Below, piece after piece: positions 26,641-39,136 of a DNA stretch of 64,000 nt; the first letter of the stretch is position 1, and each line of letters begins with the position of its first letter. Made by a program: the position numbers and the translations under genes. The DNA is from Mya arenaria (taxonomy: Eukaryota > Mollusca > Bivalvia > Myida > Myidae): NCBI RefSeq assembly GCF_026914265.1, contig NC_069133.1, forward strand, positions 49,784,182 through 49,848,181. Reading direction: 5' to 3'. The notes below the pieces were generated by a model. It made no database searches, was not told the DNA's origin, and saw only the letters and a program-made list of their open reading frames with translations.

Positions 26641-26955
26641 AGTTCTGTAAGAATTGTTTATGTGGTCGCAGTAATACACAACTGTGTAATTTTGACGCAT
26701 TGTGGTCGTTTGTTTACACTTTCTGACAGCCGGAAGTGCAATTAATTTTTATAGACTGCTTCCGATTCTGGGATCGAATGTAATCAGATATCAAGATTTA
26801 AGGCTGAAATTATTAACCAGTCTGTCATAGCTCTTCCTTTCCGTTTTCGTCGTCTGTAGGATAGCATACAAAAATTTACAGCTTCATAAAATCGTATTAA
26901 ATCGAAGTATTTTCATTGTTTTCTTCACATTATTTTAAGTTAAAATTGCACAGAG

Positions 26956-27843
26956 ATGCCTATGGCTCGAATGGAAAGAAAACATCAGGTGGAAAAGGAC
27001 CTGGTCGAGGGAAATTTGGAAGATGTACCAGAGAAACCTGCGGGTGAGAATCTGATTGATTTTGAGAAAATTATATTGGCCTCAAAAATTATTCCGGGGG
27101 GTGGTGAGGGCACTGATTCACCAGGTCAAAGTCAAGGTCCAGAGACCACTTTGCCAATTTCAGTTGTTCGTCTTAGTGATGACGACTTGGCTGCACATGT
27201 TCCACAGCCATTGAGGGAACAAATTCAAAATGGAAGTTTTATTAATTTGGCTCTTCTGTTAAAGGGTTCCATTGAATTGCAAGACTATGCTAGTAGGCTA
27301 AATGACGCCGGGCAAATTGAGTCAAAGCCACGTGAGTGTAGGGAAAAAATCAGTAACATCGAAAAATGGACTGACGCCTTTATTATTTTTTCGGGAGTGT
27401 ATCTCGCAAGATTTCCAAGTAAGGCCAATGAATTACTACACTATATGTTTAACATCAGAGAGAGCTCTAAAAAGGGGGGTTTCGCATGGCGGGCTTATGA
27501 CGAACAGTTTCGGCTACGCCAGGCGATTAATCCGTCATCTTGGGCCCATATAAACACAGATCTGTGGTGGCGCTGCACACAGAACAGCGAACCCGTCAGT
27601 CACACTGGGCAAATTCCATCGACCCGCAAATTCACATGCCACGAATACAACAGTGGCAATTGTAGGTGGCCAAATTGTCGTTTTAGCCATACATGTTCAA
27701 GCTGTGGCGGTCAGCACCCTGCAGCGAGCTGCGGCGGGGGGTCGAACCAAATTGCTGTTACACGCTCACCAGCCGCCAACAGAGGCCGCCAAATTGTTTT
27801 TCGCGGCAGGGGGAGACCCTTCTTTCGAGGTGCCCGCCAATGA
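26956..27843 (+). mobile_element. Gag-like part of the DIRS/Ngaro element
   Basis: An open stretch of about 295 residues. Its C-terminal third has a CCCH cluster (CHEYNSGNCRWPNCRFSH) followed by a zinc knuckle (CSSCGGQHPAASC) and an RG-rich tail, typical of DIRS nucleic-acid-binding Gag-like proteins. Confidence 0.7.
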
Positions 27844-28143
27844 GCCAAATCATTTGGACGTTATGAATTTGTCCCCCACCACAATAGATGTACATAAATT
27901 ACAATTGCATTCGGAAGGATTTGATTTTAACAAGTTACAGATTATTCTTAAAGGATTTAAAGAAGGTTTCCCAATACATTATGCCGGGCCACGTGTGGCG
28001 CGAAATTAAAAAATCTTCGTTCAGCTCTTGCTCGGCCAGATATTGTATCACAAAAAATAAATGCAGAAATTGCTGAAAAACGGGTTGCGGGCCCTTTCAT
28101 TTCCCCCCCTTTTGAGAATTTAATTGTCTCACCACTAGGTCTA

Positions 28144-29028
28144 GTGCCTAAGAAAACCAGTAACCCAAATGCGCCGGATGTGAATAAATTTCGTATGATC
28201 CACCACCTTTCATTCCCGGAAGGGGAGTCGGTAAACGATTATATAGATCCAAACCTAGCATCTGTACAATATACTGGTTTTGACGAAGCTGTTGCCATGA
28301 TTCAAAGATTAGGAAAAAATTGCAAATTGTTCAAAATGGACATCAAAAATGCTTTTCGGCTAATTCCCATTAGGCAAGTCGATTTCGAACTGTTAGGCTT
28401 TAAACATAAAGAGCAATATTTCGTTGATAAGGCATTACCTTTTGGCGCTTCTATAAGTTGCATCACCTTTGAAAGTTTTTCAACGTTACTAGAATATTGT
28501 GTTAGAAAAAAAATGTCATCAGGCGAGTTGCTGCACTATTTGGATGATTTTTTAGGGGGGGGGGGCAAAAATGTAGAGGCTTGTGCGTCAATCATGCATA
28601 TTTTTATAAATACTATGGCGGACATAAAAGTACCAATTGCGGAAGAAATAACGGAGGGACCGACCGAAATATTAGTTTTTCTAGGCTTAGAGCTGAATTC
28701 TAATAACATGACTGTTAAAATACCGCGAGATAAAATAGAGCAGGTCATCGAAAAGATAACTGTTGTCTTGGCTAAGCAAAAAACAACATTAAAGGCTATG
28801 CAATCTTTAATTGGCTCGTTAAATTTTTGTTGCAGAGCTATACCAATGGGTAGACCTTTCTGTCGGCGCCTAATTGACTCAATATGCGGTTTAACAAAAC
28901 CGTATCATCACATAAGAGTTAATAAAGATATAAAAAACGATTTGTTGATGTGGCTCGAATTTTTTAGGTCCCATGACGGAGTTTCTATCTTTCACGACAG
29001 TTTTTTTGGATATCAAATGAGGATGTAG
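28144..29028 (+). mobile_element. reverse transcriptase part of the DIRS/Ngaro element
   Basis: It shows the DIRS-type RT blocks: FRMIHHLSFPEGESVND, FKMDIKNAFRLIPI (first catalytic Asp), LPFGASISC and HYLDDF (YxDD catalytic pair), followed by the thumb region (LGLELNSNN). An RNase H-like segment is expected after it in this order. Confidence 0.85.
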
Positions 29029-29376
29029 AGTTTTTCTCAGACAGTGCGGGAGGCGTAGGTTTGGGGTTTGGAATATATTTTCAAGGTGAATGATGCAGTG
29101 CAAAATGGCCCGACTTCTGGCATAACTCAGGTTTGACTAGGGACATCACGTTACTCGAGTTATTCCCTATATTAGTTGCGTTCTTTATTTGGGAGGATAG
29201 GTTCACAAACAAACAAAAAAGTTTAATTGCGATAATGCAGCGGTGGTTCAGATTATGAATAAACTTTCGTCTAAAAACCCCAATGTCATGCGCTTGGTTA
29301 GACTTCTAACCTTAAAATGCCTCAGATTAAATGCAGTGATAAAGGGACAACATGTTAGCGGGAAAAGTAACTTAAT

Positions 29377-30363
29377 TTGCGATGCATTGTCTCGTTTTCA
29401 GTACGAGAAGTTCAGACTATTGGCCCCAAATGCAGAACGCGAACCGCGACAGGTACCCAGCCTTCTTTGGAAAATATTCAACATCGAGCTGGAAAACTTC
29501 TTGCGGCCGGAATAGCTCCGAATACACAATTGGCGTATGCTACTGGCCTGAACGCGTTCAAAATGTTTCGCGAAAAGTATATGATCGATCGAGATTGGCC
29601 AGCTAACGAACAACACATAGTTTTGTTCATTGCGTATAGTTTTGAAATAGGTCGCGCAGCGAGCACTATCGCAACATACATAGCAGCAATTAATTACTTT
29701 CATAAACTTCATGGATGGTTTGATTTTCAAAAGTCATTCATTATACAAAAAATGTTAGAAGGTTTTCGACGAGGTAGACCATCAAAAGACAACCGCGCCC
29801 CCCTGACGAAAAACATCTTAAGGGAGGTATGTTCCGTACTAACAGAAGTTTGTTATACGCAATACGAGGCGAGTCTGTTTCACACAATATTTACATTAGC
29901 ATATTTTGGCCTTTTTCGCGTCGGTGTGTTAGTTTCGAGTAATTCCACGAGTAACCCGACATTGTTAACGGATGATTGCAAAATCAATTTGAAAAGTATT
30001 TCAATCACGTTAAAAACACACAAAAGAAGTCAAAAAACGACTCCATTGACATTAAAGCTCCCAGCAGAAGCGGAAAAAACAATCTGCCCTGTTTTGGCGA
30101 TGCGTGAATATTGTAAAACACGCGCTTTATCTAAGGGCCCTTTGTTCTGCCACAATAACGGGAGAGCGGTTACCAGGCAGCAAGTGGCAAGTGTTCTTTC
30201 TAAGTGCATTCAAAAAACTGCGTATGCGAGAGGCCATTACAGAACGCACAGTTTTAGAATAGGCCGGGCTACCGATTTGGCTTCATTGGGTATGTCAAAT
30301 GAGCAAATTATGCAACTGGGCCGCTGGCGTTCGAATTGCTACAAGCGCTACATAAGACCGTAG
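29377..30363 (+). mobile_element. tyrosine recombinase part of the DIRS/Ngaro element
   Basis: It is a phage-integrase-like fold with the first catalytic Arg in FGLFRVG, the HxxR box in HSFRIG, and GRWRS followed by the tyrosine in YKRYIRP at the C-terminus. It would integrate the circular cDNA by recombination, without target-site duplication in this family. Confidence 0.8.
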
Positions 30364-30536
30364 CCAGTGAAGGCGGGATTTTACAGTATTTTTTAAACCG
30401 AAGAAAAATATATAGTTTATGTGTCTACAACATCTAGGTCTATCATAGGGCTGCTATTTACCACTTTTCAGACATCTGGATAGTTGGGGATTCCCTACCA
30501 TATTGGGGTGGCGTCCGGGCGAGGGACACGGGGAAA

Positions 30537-31013
30537 GTGAACCTACGCATTTCATGCGAGTTAGGATGGTACGGGGTAAGGGGCCTTGGGTGGCATGGGC
30601 TGCGCCGTGCCATCGAAACTAAGGTATTGTTTCAAAGTCCACCAAGGGCTGTTTTTATTCACCTCGGTGGTAATGATCTCGTGTCAGAGTCAATTATTAG
30701 ACTCAAAAACATCATAAATAAGGAGCTCTGTTACATTAGAACCGCCTTCCCGGCCGCCACCATAGTATGGATAGATATAATTCAACGCCGCAAGTGGTTG
30801 GGTGCGAGCGATGCGAAAGCGATCGAACACAAACGGACGCGAATAAATAGATTGGGGAGGTTGATAGCTGCATCCGGGGGTCCGTCTGATGCGATTACTT
30901 GCGACATTAAGGCAGGAGATCATTTTTTTAGAAATGACGGCGTCCATTTAAATGACGTCGGAATCGAATTTTATCTCGATTACCTCAGAGACGCGATTTT
31001 AAAAATAAGTTAA
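30537..31013 (+). mobile_element. SGNH/GDSL hydrolase part of the DIRS/Ngaro element
   Basis: Blocks of the SGNH hydrolase fold are visible: WIVGDSL just upstream near 30480, HLGGNDL (block III, Gly-x-Asn-Asp) and DGVHLNDVG (block V, Asp-x-x-His). Such hydrolase ORFs are known as extra proteins in some Ngaro elements; the role is unknown. Confidence 0.75.
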
Positions 31014-31340
31014 AAACTTGAGCTGCTAATTATGTCGGGCGAATTTTTGGGGGAAACCAAGTTTCTGTGGCGGAAAAATTCAGCCAGCTGAGACTAGGGC
31101 AACATTTAATCTACATGATCACTATATCAGTCAATAATCTTTTTGGTTAAATCCAATATTTTTTATGTTTGTTCCCAACTTGAAACTTGATGGCGGGGCT
31201 AAGCCCCATACCCATCGGTGAATTGGTGGTTACAGACAAACGGGCAAAAACATGTTAAGACGATAATTTAACGCTATATAATATACAAGTCCTTAGGTTG
31301 TTGCTCTTGTGTTATGGTAACACCTATGTTGCGTAACCCT

Positions 31341-31520
31341 GCAGGTTCTTGCGTGTTGTGTCTAGTAATTTGTGCGTTTAACCTTTAAACGCTGTGGAAA
31401 CAGTTTGCTTTGCGTTTTGATTGCGTGTCAGCAGGTTCTTGCGTGTCGTGTCCAGTAATTTTTGCGTTTAACCTTTAAACGCTGTGGAAACAGTTTGCTT
31501 TGCGTTTTAATTGCGTGTCA
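31341..31520 (+). repeat. pair of 90-bp direct repeats near the right end of the DIRS/Ngaro element
   Basis: Copies 31341-31430 and 31431-31520 both start GCAGGTTCTTGCGTGT and end ATTGCGTGTCA, with a handful of differences. Adjacent direct repeats at the 3' side would suit the B repeats of the split-repeat layout, but I could not match them to the left end. Confidence 0.75.
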
Positions 31521-31689
31521 GCAGGGTGTGTATTGTGTACAAACATTGCGTTAAGTTTAACTTTAAATATTTAGCAAAGGGGGGTAAAAATACAAATTAT
31601 CTGCCCTTATCTCGGCTGGTTGTATTTTTAACGGACTGCTTGGCGCCTTAAAGCGAACCCTTGCAGTTCCGTTTTTTGCGGCCGCATAT

Positions 31690-33100
31690 GTCCACTTTTT
31701 GTTTTGAATTTTATTACAATAAGTACGTAGTACATTGATGTTATATATTGCGATGTCATCCACGATATTGTCTCTGTTTAAAAAGTTGCAACTCAATAAA
31801 ATGATATGTTTAAGAGCTGGCGTTTGTCACAGATTATTTCACTTATAAAATAAAGAGATCTTTTAACTTTTGCTTAACCGTTGCCTTCAACCACTTTTGA
31901 TTCACAAAGTTTTGGCCTTCCCATATATTAATTAAACCACATTTACTTAAAATTCATTTTAGATGGTAGATCCATGGAAATTTTCTTTTTAATACTTGCT
32001 CACTATAGTTGATTGAGTAATTATAAATACTCTTATATATCAAAGACGAGAGTTTCGTAATATTGTTATCAGTATTTGTTAATAATTTTGTCCAGAAGGC
32101 AATCATGTTATCTTCAATATCAACCGAAAGCGGCATTACCCCGGTTTCACCAGAGACCATATAATTTGGAGTAGATCGTTTTAGCTCTAAAATATACTAA
32201 AGGAATCGAAGTTGAACTCTCTCTAAAACATCGGTTTTTCCATAGCCCCAAATTTCAGCTCCATAAAGAAGTATTGGTTTCACAGTTTTATCAAAGATTT
32301 GAATTTTTATTTCAAGTCTATAGGTAAAGAAAGGCGATTTGCGTTCCGTAATAAACTGTACATTGCTCTTGTAGCCTGATTTGCAATATGTACTTTGCTT
32401 TTTTGAAAAGAACCGGTTTTACTAAAGTATATACCGAGGTATTTATATTCATTAACTATATCGAGTTGGCTTGCTTGAAATGAGAAGTTAAATGTAACCG
32501 GTCTTCCCTTTCCAATTACTAGTATTTTAGACTTTGCAATATTAACTGTTAGTTTCCATGAATCGCAGTATTGTGCGTATGCATCGAGTGCATTTTGTAA
32601 ACCTGTTGGAGTTTCAGACATTATAACTGTATCATCAGCATATAGAAGTATGAATATTTTTATGAAATTTTGCAAATTTTGAAAATGGTTCGGATTTGGT
32701 AATTGTACACTGCTGTTTATGTTGTTACTTATAAAATACTCGTGTAAATCGTTTAGAAACATGGAAAACAGAAGTGGAGACAGATTTCCCCCCTGTCTGA
32801 CACCTATATTACTTGGGAAATAATTTGACAATTCTGAGTTAACTGTGACACATGATTTGATATTGTTGTACACATTTTTAATAAGAGTTAAACATTTGCC
32901 GTTTAAATTGCACTTTAAACGTTTCACCCAAAGCCCTTCTCGCCAGACAGTGTCAAAAGCTTGTTTGAGGTCAATAAACGCGCAGAATAGCTTTTTTTGT
33001 TACTGTTCAAATATTGAATTATGTGGTTTATGGCAAACATGTGATCTGATGTCGAAAAACCAGCTCTAAAACCTGCTGCTAACTTCGCGTACATTTATCT
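31690..33100 (-). mobile_element. LINE (non-LTR retrotransposon) remnant, RT portion
   Basis: 32927-32307 encodes the core of a LINE reverse transcriptase on the minus strand: GVRQGGNLSPLLFSMFLNDL and LLYADDTVIM, then KYLGIYFSKTG. Just upstream FIDLKQAFDTVW (first catalytic Asp) is readable, with a frame change between it and the region before it (AGFSTSDHMFAINHIIQYL). Downstream 32160-31954 and 31796-31690 continue the C-terminal domain in broken frames. No endonuclease domain is found beyond about 33100, so the copy is 5'-truncated. It is cut by the DIRS/Ngaro element at about 31690. The clade (Jockey/CR1-like?) cannot be settled by eye. Confidence 0.85.
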
Positions 33101-34652
33101 GCATGTTCCTGCAGCCATCGATGAAACGCAACCATCAAGTTTGCTGGGCGTTCAAGATCATTACAAAACAAAACAAATATATATGAATGGCGCATCCTTT
33201 TGAAAATTTGATTTTTATAGAAGGCAACGTTTTTGAAGCATACACACTTCAATAGCCTTTATCCCGGTCTCTTAAATATGTTCTGGGAACGATGGTGTCC
33301 CTTATTTGTTCCAAAATCTGATATATTTCACCTTTTCTACTTGTCATGTACATTTATCCCTAACACGCATTCATTTCTCGAGGGCTGTTCAAGTGGCCTA
33401 ACCGAGCACTCACAAATGTTCCACTCACGCACAACACTTAAGTCTCACTCACACCTGTGAATACGCATAGACCGTTCACTCGAAAATATCTGAACCGTTA
33501 TGTGATTACAGAGGATTAACTCATTGAGTGTGAGTGAGAGTGGTTGTTCTGAATTCAGCCCTTAGAACGTGAAAGTAAGTCTGTATGTGAAAGCAGACAA
33601 GTGACAATTAGTTACCTAGTGACCTATATTTTAATTGGACTGCGACGTTAATGATTCAACTTTTTTAGCATTCTTATTGACGACTGCATAGTTTTAAATA
33701 TTTTCTTATGCAAACAATGTCAGTTGTAATAAATCACCTTGCTGTTTGATTACATTGTACCTTGACAGAGAGTTAAAGCAATTTATCTCCGTTAATTAAT
33801 TGACTTGCAGCTTTCATAATTAATAAAAAATACATAAAGGAAGGTCTTTAAGTAATTAATTTCCACTTATTTATCTATATTTTGGTTAAATAAGATATAA
33901 ACAGTAATTTCAGGTTTATAAGCAAAAGAAACGGCAACTTTTTTGTATTTTGACGTTTAAACTAGCTCATGTTTCATGGATTATCATACAAATAGATATT
34001 TTGTGTTACTTGAGCCGTCTGCTGTGAAGCATTGTTTGCTTTCAATTGAAGCTCACGCTGGTGCATTTAAACAAGAGAAGTAATTTGTTATGAATATTTC
34101 AATGAGTAGGTACAAATATTGCGGATATATACATGTATATACCATTCGTGCGTACATTTGCTATGTCTCTAAATCGGTTAGGAACAAAGACAAACCTGAG
34201 ACAAACACTGTCAACTACTAATAATAATAATCAAAACGGTAGCTAACTCGTCAAAGACAACAACAGCGAGTAAATGGGTATGCAGTAGGCAAAGAGTAAT
34301 AATTTAGTGTCTAGTGTTTCTTTTATGACCGATACTTTCTAGTACTGATCTAATATGTAACATTGTGAACATGCCAGTGAATATATAAGGTATAATTCCT
34401 CTGATTGCACTTAAAAAATTCGGAGATATGGGGTTATGATAATTTGTGAACGAGAGAGACTTAACACATAACGTGGATCAAGAAACATTCTAAATATGAG
34501 AAACAGAAGCATGTAGCGATAATACTGATGTAAGAAATATAGGAATTAACACAAGCAAAATAGCCAACAGGGATTTAAAAGTGATGGTACCAAAAGCATG
34601 TAGTGTGGCATAAGGCAAGTTTGCGTCTAATCTATTAAAAGAACATGACATT
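33101..34652. other. 5' flank of gene D
   Basis: No coding frame of note; it includes the self-complementary TATATACATGTATATA near 34126. The promoter of gene D should lie here. Confidence 0.5.
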
Positions 34653-34668
34653 ATGGAAGACGGGCTAA
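34645..34668 (+). promoter_or_regulatory. upstream ORF overlapping the start of gene D
   Basis: ATG at 34645 opens a seven-codon frame (ending TAA at 34666-34668) that overlaps the presumed start ATG at 34653 in another frame. Such overlapping uORFs usually reduce translation of the main frame. Relevance depends on where transcription starts. Confidence 0.4.
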
Positions 34669-37600
34669 CGACGATTGAGGAAAAAGCAAATAGCGAGGAT
34701 GAAGACCATATTTTATTGGCTAGTTTCAAATCATTGGATGTCGAGATGAACGGGGCAGCGTCAGATGGTTGTGCCAAAAACACTCATGTCCAATTAATAT
34801 CTACTGACATTCAAACATGCAGCGACAAAATTGATAGCGCACCAGGGGCTGTAACCAACGCTAGTAGTTTTGAAGAGCAGAGTAAGTTAAGCAAATTTCT
34901 TGTTTGCGCTGGGGCGTGTTTATCCATGTCGTTGACGGCGGTGTTGTTGTTCATGTTCGGGGTTCTACTCCTGGCGTTTGTTGATAACTTCGATGGACAG
35001 CTTGTGAAAATGACTTCCATCCTATCTCTGCACTTTGGACTCAACACCCTTTTAGGTATGCATCGATAATGAACATATGATTTGATGTGTACGTATTCTA
35101 GATTTTTTTATTCAATACGAGAACATCCTTATCTACTAGGGTATTAACATTTCTATAATGTTATCATATGTGCATAAGCGAGGAAATACAAATCCAAACG
35201 ATACAATCCCCAATATCAGACTGCAGTAGTTCGAAGAAAAATATTGTGTGCATTAAAAGTAATCTAAACCAATGAATAATATACGCATTGAAATCACACG
35301 ACACATTCTATTTATGTTTTTTCTAAAGTTATATTGGTGTTTGAAAAATAACTGTAAATGTGAAATAACAAACTTAAAGTCATAGTATGCTTAATACAAG
35401 ATAGAAACAGAAATGCATAACAGAAGCCATGTTTTAATTTAAAAACTTGTATAGCCTATGTTTTACTTCCCAAATGCATATTTATGGTCTTTTTTGCAGG
35501 TCCTTTTTGTACATTATTCATAGACCGGTTTTCTTGCCGCGCTTCGCTCGTGACTGGAGGATTTTTGCAGTGTGTCTCATTTTTAGGAAGCGCTTTTATT
35601 AAAGACATCAACGGCCTCATGCCAGTGCTCGGTGTGATCGGAGGTCTGTATCGTTAACAAAGCAAATGCAATTGAATCAAAACATAATATATAGGCACTT
35701 ATATTCAAATCAAAGAATTATATTTTATAAACAAAAAAAAACCTAGTTGTCAAAAAAAGTTCAACGTGTAAATCAAAAGAATATGTACTGGCTTTCGGCC
35801 GTATACAAAAATTTAAATATTTCAGTATTTTACCAATAATCAATCTTAATGGTAATTCGATACAAACTGACAACGATATTTTGATTTGTAAATGCCATGT
35901 TTTACCAATATCTGAAACCTATTAAGTTTAAAGCAACTATGTTCTAAAAGGGAGAAACTTTAATTTTGTTAAGTTGACTTTGCACAGTGTAAATGTGTAT
36001 TTTCTGGTCCTTAAGGTTCCCGTTATACGTCTTGTTGATTCATGACGATCGCTTCACAGAGTTGCACCTATCGTTATATTACGTGATCAACGGAAACTAC
36101 AGTGCCAAGTCCAGTAGTCGAAAAATCAAAAATAAAATCTGTTTAGAGGTACAAGGCAAAGGTCCAGACTGCAAAGAACACTAGGGACACACTGGTATAA
36201 ACACAACATACACAAAAACCAAACACCACAAACAGACCACGTGCGCATCAAAATAGCTTGACCGATGTATAAATGGATTACCGCTTTAGAACGGTCCGTG
36301 AATCAGGGGCTCATTGGAACACGAGTCTAATATGGGCTTAAACTAGTTTGTATGGCCTTTACCTCCCACTCAAACCGATATTGCTATGTAAATGATTACT
36401 TCTGTGCTTCTAAAGATCACTTTTCCAAAAACAAAATACTTATTATTGGTCATATCATTTTACAGGCATTGGCAGCTGCATGTGTGGAACTCCAGTTCCC
36501 GTTGTAATATCGTACAGCTTTGGAAAACATCGAGCCAAGTTTGTTACTATTTCCCAAGTGGTAATTGGCATTAGCATGTTCATTGGATCACCTCTCGCCT
36601 TTGCTCTGCTCGATATGTATGCACTCAGAGGGACACTTCTTATCATGGCCGGACTCGGTGCTAATATTTGTGTTTTTGGGATGCTCTGTAAGCCAAATGA
36701 AAGGGAGAAGTCATTACAGCGTCACGAAGAGAGATCTTCAAGGCCAAATGAATTAAAAACAAAAAAGTTCCAATCTTTGTTAGAAATGTGCAAGAAGTTT
36801 AGCTTTATGACCTTTTTACTAAGTACATTTACTTGGAATTTTGTGTTGGCTATCATCATGCTTCAGTTGCCATATTTTATTTCTGAAACAAAAACTCACA
36901 AAGATATATCTGGCGTTATGATCATATTTTCGATCTCAAATCTAGCAGGACGCATTTTAGGTGTTTTAATAGTGTTTTTGCAAAACATTAACCTGCAAAT
37001 ACTGCACGTCATTTCCCTAGCAGTCCTAGGAGCGTTTGTTACAGCCTTTCCTCTTTACAACCACCTTGTCAACTCAGAGTACGTGTTTGCTGCAATGTGT
37101 GGACTATGCACTGGGCTTCCAAATTGTCTAATGGTTCCAATATCACTTCAATTAGCAGGCGTGTCTAGGTTGTCGGCAGCGCATGGTTTGATTTCATTTG
37201 CCTGTGGTGTCGGCATTGTGATAGGACCACCTATTGCAAGTAAGCGATCTTCGTATTTGGTTTTTTATTGTGTAAACCTTAAATGCCTTATTTATTCTGT
37301 TGTTATTTTATTGCTTTTACTATAATTTATATAGTATTTTATTTTAATTCCATTCAATATTGTATGCGTTGTTTACATTCAAAATGAATATCTTAACTAA
37401 TTTAGCTTCAAATAAAACACGTATTGTTAAATGAAATATCGCTTATGAGTGCTATTTTCTACTAGGTATTTGCTACAAAAGTTTTGGTACCTACAACGGA
37501 AGCTTTCTTGTTGCTGGTAAGTCTGGTGATTTTAGTTACTTGTAGATTAATGAAATATGTGTTAATCCGCTCGTTCTCAAACGGTGATAAAACATCGTCC

Positions 37601-38414
37601 TTGGTGTATCGCTTAACTGTGTATTATGGTATCCGAAGTTCAAATATGTCTATCAGTTTATCGACCCATTGGCGATAATGTTCAATTTTGATGTCAAGTG
37701 ATCGCATACAATTGTGGTACCATTGTAACGCGTATTGCTTGCTGCTTACTTATATCTGAAATAAATCACTTGACACACAACAGTGGCGGTTCCGTGGTCT
37801 GGTGGTAAAGTACCTGACTGTTTATCCAGGGGTCGTAAGTTCGATTCCCCGCCACACCACTAAAAATTCTAATCGTCTTCCGGGAGGGACGTTAAATGGG
37901 TGTCCCGTGTGACAGTGCAATACACTGGTGCACTTTAAAAAAACCAGGGTAGCTTTAACCGGGTTACTAAACCGGGTTTATGTTAAAACTTTTTGCTACT
38001 GAGCATGTTTCTGTAGCTTTTTGCATATATATTTACTTTCTGTCTGTGCACAAGCTCGAAAAACCTAAAATACCTGGACACACATAATTTATTTAGGTAC
38101 TGCAGTTTGTATCTTTGTTCATTTTAGTAATTCAACTCGGGCTTGAACTGATAATCTGTATAAGCTTAATTGGACTAACAAAACTCCCATTTATATGGGT
38201 CATTAGTGATCCTAAATTCAAAAAGCTTACATAGGACACCTTAAGATTAAAGATTTAAGAATACATTTATATCAATTAAAACGTTTTATCGACCTTGAAA
38301 ATTGTTTTTCTATATTATTTAGGTATTGTGGCATTAGCTGGTTCTGCATTTGGAATACTCACGTCAGTTTTTGAAACACCAAAAAATGCAGAGGGAAATA
38401 TACTTTGCAACTAA
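34653..38414 (+). CDS. divergent MCT/SLC16-like transporter, gene D (5 exons)
   Basis: Exons: 34653-35055, 35500-35643, 36466-37239, 37466-37516 and 38323-38414. They sum to 1464 nt, 487 residues. Introns are in phase 1 at the same sites as in the neighbours, and exons 2 and 4 again measure 144 and 51 nt, so homology is secure. The sequence has drifted: the TM1 signature (D/E)xGWxW is absent (LSKFLVCAGACLSMSL instead), KRR in the TM4-5 motif is KHR within SFGKHRAKF, and exon 3 is 15 nt shorter. DRFSCRASLV in exon 2, NLAGRILG (TM8 region) and SFGTYNGS in exon 4 remain recognisable. A small upstream ORF overlaps the start codon. All splice sites and the frame are intact, so the gene is probably functional with changed specificity (inference). 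Confidence 0.8.
37783..37975 (+). mobile_element. tRNA-derived SINE (gene D intron 4)
   Basis: The head resembles a tRNA: GTGGCGG and CCGCCAC ends, an A-box-like TGGTCTGGTGG and a B-box GTTCGATTCC at 37839-37848. The T-stem does not pair, so it is not a working tRNA. The body has CTTCCGGGAGGGACGTTAAA and GTGTCCCGTGT, a central domain type I associate with molluscan SINEs (RUDI/Meta-like; recalled, not checked). Confidence 0.65.
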
Positions 38415-38447
38415 ATAAATACAAGCTACTGGAAACAACGGGGACAG

Positions 38448-38705
38448 ACCCAAAATTTGATCCAAGGATAAACCTGTAAAAACTATCAACAAGCCTAACA
38501 TTTGATCCAAGGATCAACCTGTAAAAAACTATCAACAAGCCTAACATTTGATCCATGGATCAACCTGTAACGACCCTCAACAAGCCTAACATTGGATCCA
38601 TGGAACAACCTGTAACGACCCTCAACAAGCCCAACATTTGATCCGAGGATCAACCTGTAACGACCCTCAACAAGCCCAACATTTGATCCGAGGATCAACG
38701 CTATA
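38448..38705. repeat. 45-bp tandem repeat, about 6 copies, just after gene D
   Basis: Unit CAACAAGCCTAACATTTGAT followed by CCAAGGATCAACCTGTAA. It starts 34 bp after the stop codon of gene D, so it probably lies in the 3' UTR or the immediate downstream flank. Confidence 0.9.
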
Positions 38706-39095
38706 AAGGCAATCAACGAGGGCCACGGAATACGCTAAACATTGTTTACATTGACATTTGAAATTATCGAATTAGTTAATAATTATGTAGCCATGTTTTG
38801 TTTAATTAAAGTAATTATATTGAATTCTCCAATACCGTTTGTTACTTATGTATACGATATGCTTGTTCAAAGCACAGACTTTGAAATCTGGCACTACATT
38901 TTATATCCATTTTTTCTTCTTTCTTTTATACACGACCGTAAAAAATATATAACCATTTTATTTCCGCCACTCGAGTCGGAAAGTCATTCTTATTCGTATT
39001 AGTATTATTAAGCTCTTATTGAAACTGATGACTCATCTAATTTGTCCTCATGTTGTCGTGTATTTATGACCTGAGTGTAATAAAGATATTTGTAG

Positions 39096-39136
<41 letters not shown>

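Larger units (their letters stand above)
26640..31690 (+). mobile_element. DIRS/Ngaro-type tyrosine-recombinase retrotransposon
   Basis: A retroelement with, in order, a Gag-like protein, reverse transcriptase (with an RNase H-like region), tyrosine recombinase and an SGNH hydrolase. That combination is known from the DIRS order (Ngaro and relatives), which integrate by recombinase and lack classical LTRs. It lies inside a LINE, so the boundaries given are where LINE coding similarity stops and resumes, within about 50 bp. A pair of 90-bp direct repeats near the right end may be part of the split terminal repeats typical of the order. Long open stretches suggest a fairly young copy with only a few breaks. 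It is treated as a fossil. Confidence 0.8.

Noticed and set aside
35270-35296. copy of the A/B upstream motif in gene D intron 1 (ATATACGCATTGAAAT)
   Set aside because: Only about 15 bases match and the orientation relative to the gene is opposite to that in A and B; chance is likely.
37783-37858. tRNA gene
   Set aside because: A- and B-box and acceptor ends are visible but the T-stem does not pair and a SINE body follows, so it is a tRNA-derived SINE head.
38359-38716. repeat proteins (GSNVRLVEGRYRLI) on the minus strand after gene D
   Set aside because: They translate the 45-bp tandem repeat in the 3' flank; they overlap the last exon of D and have no gene signals.
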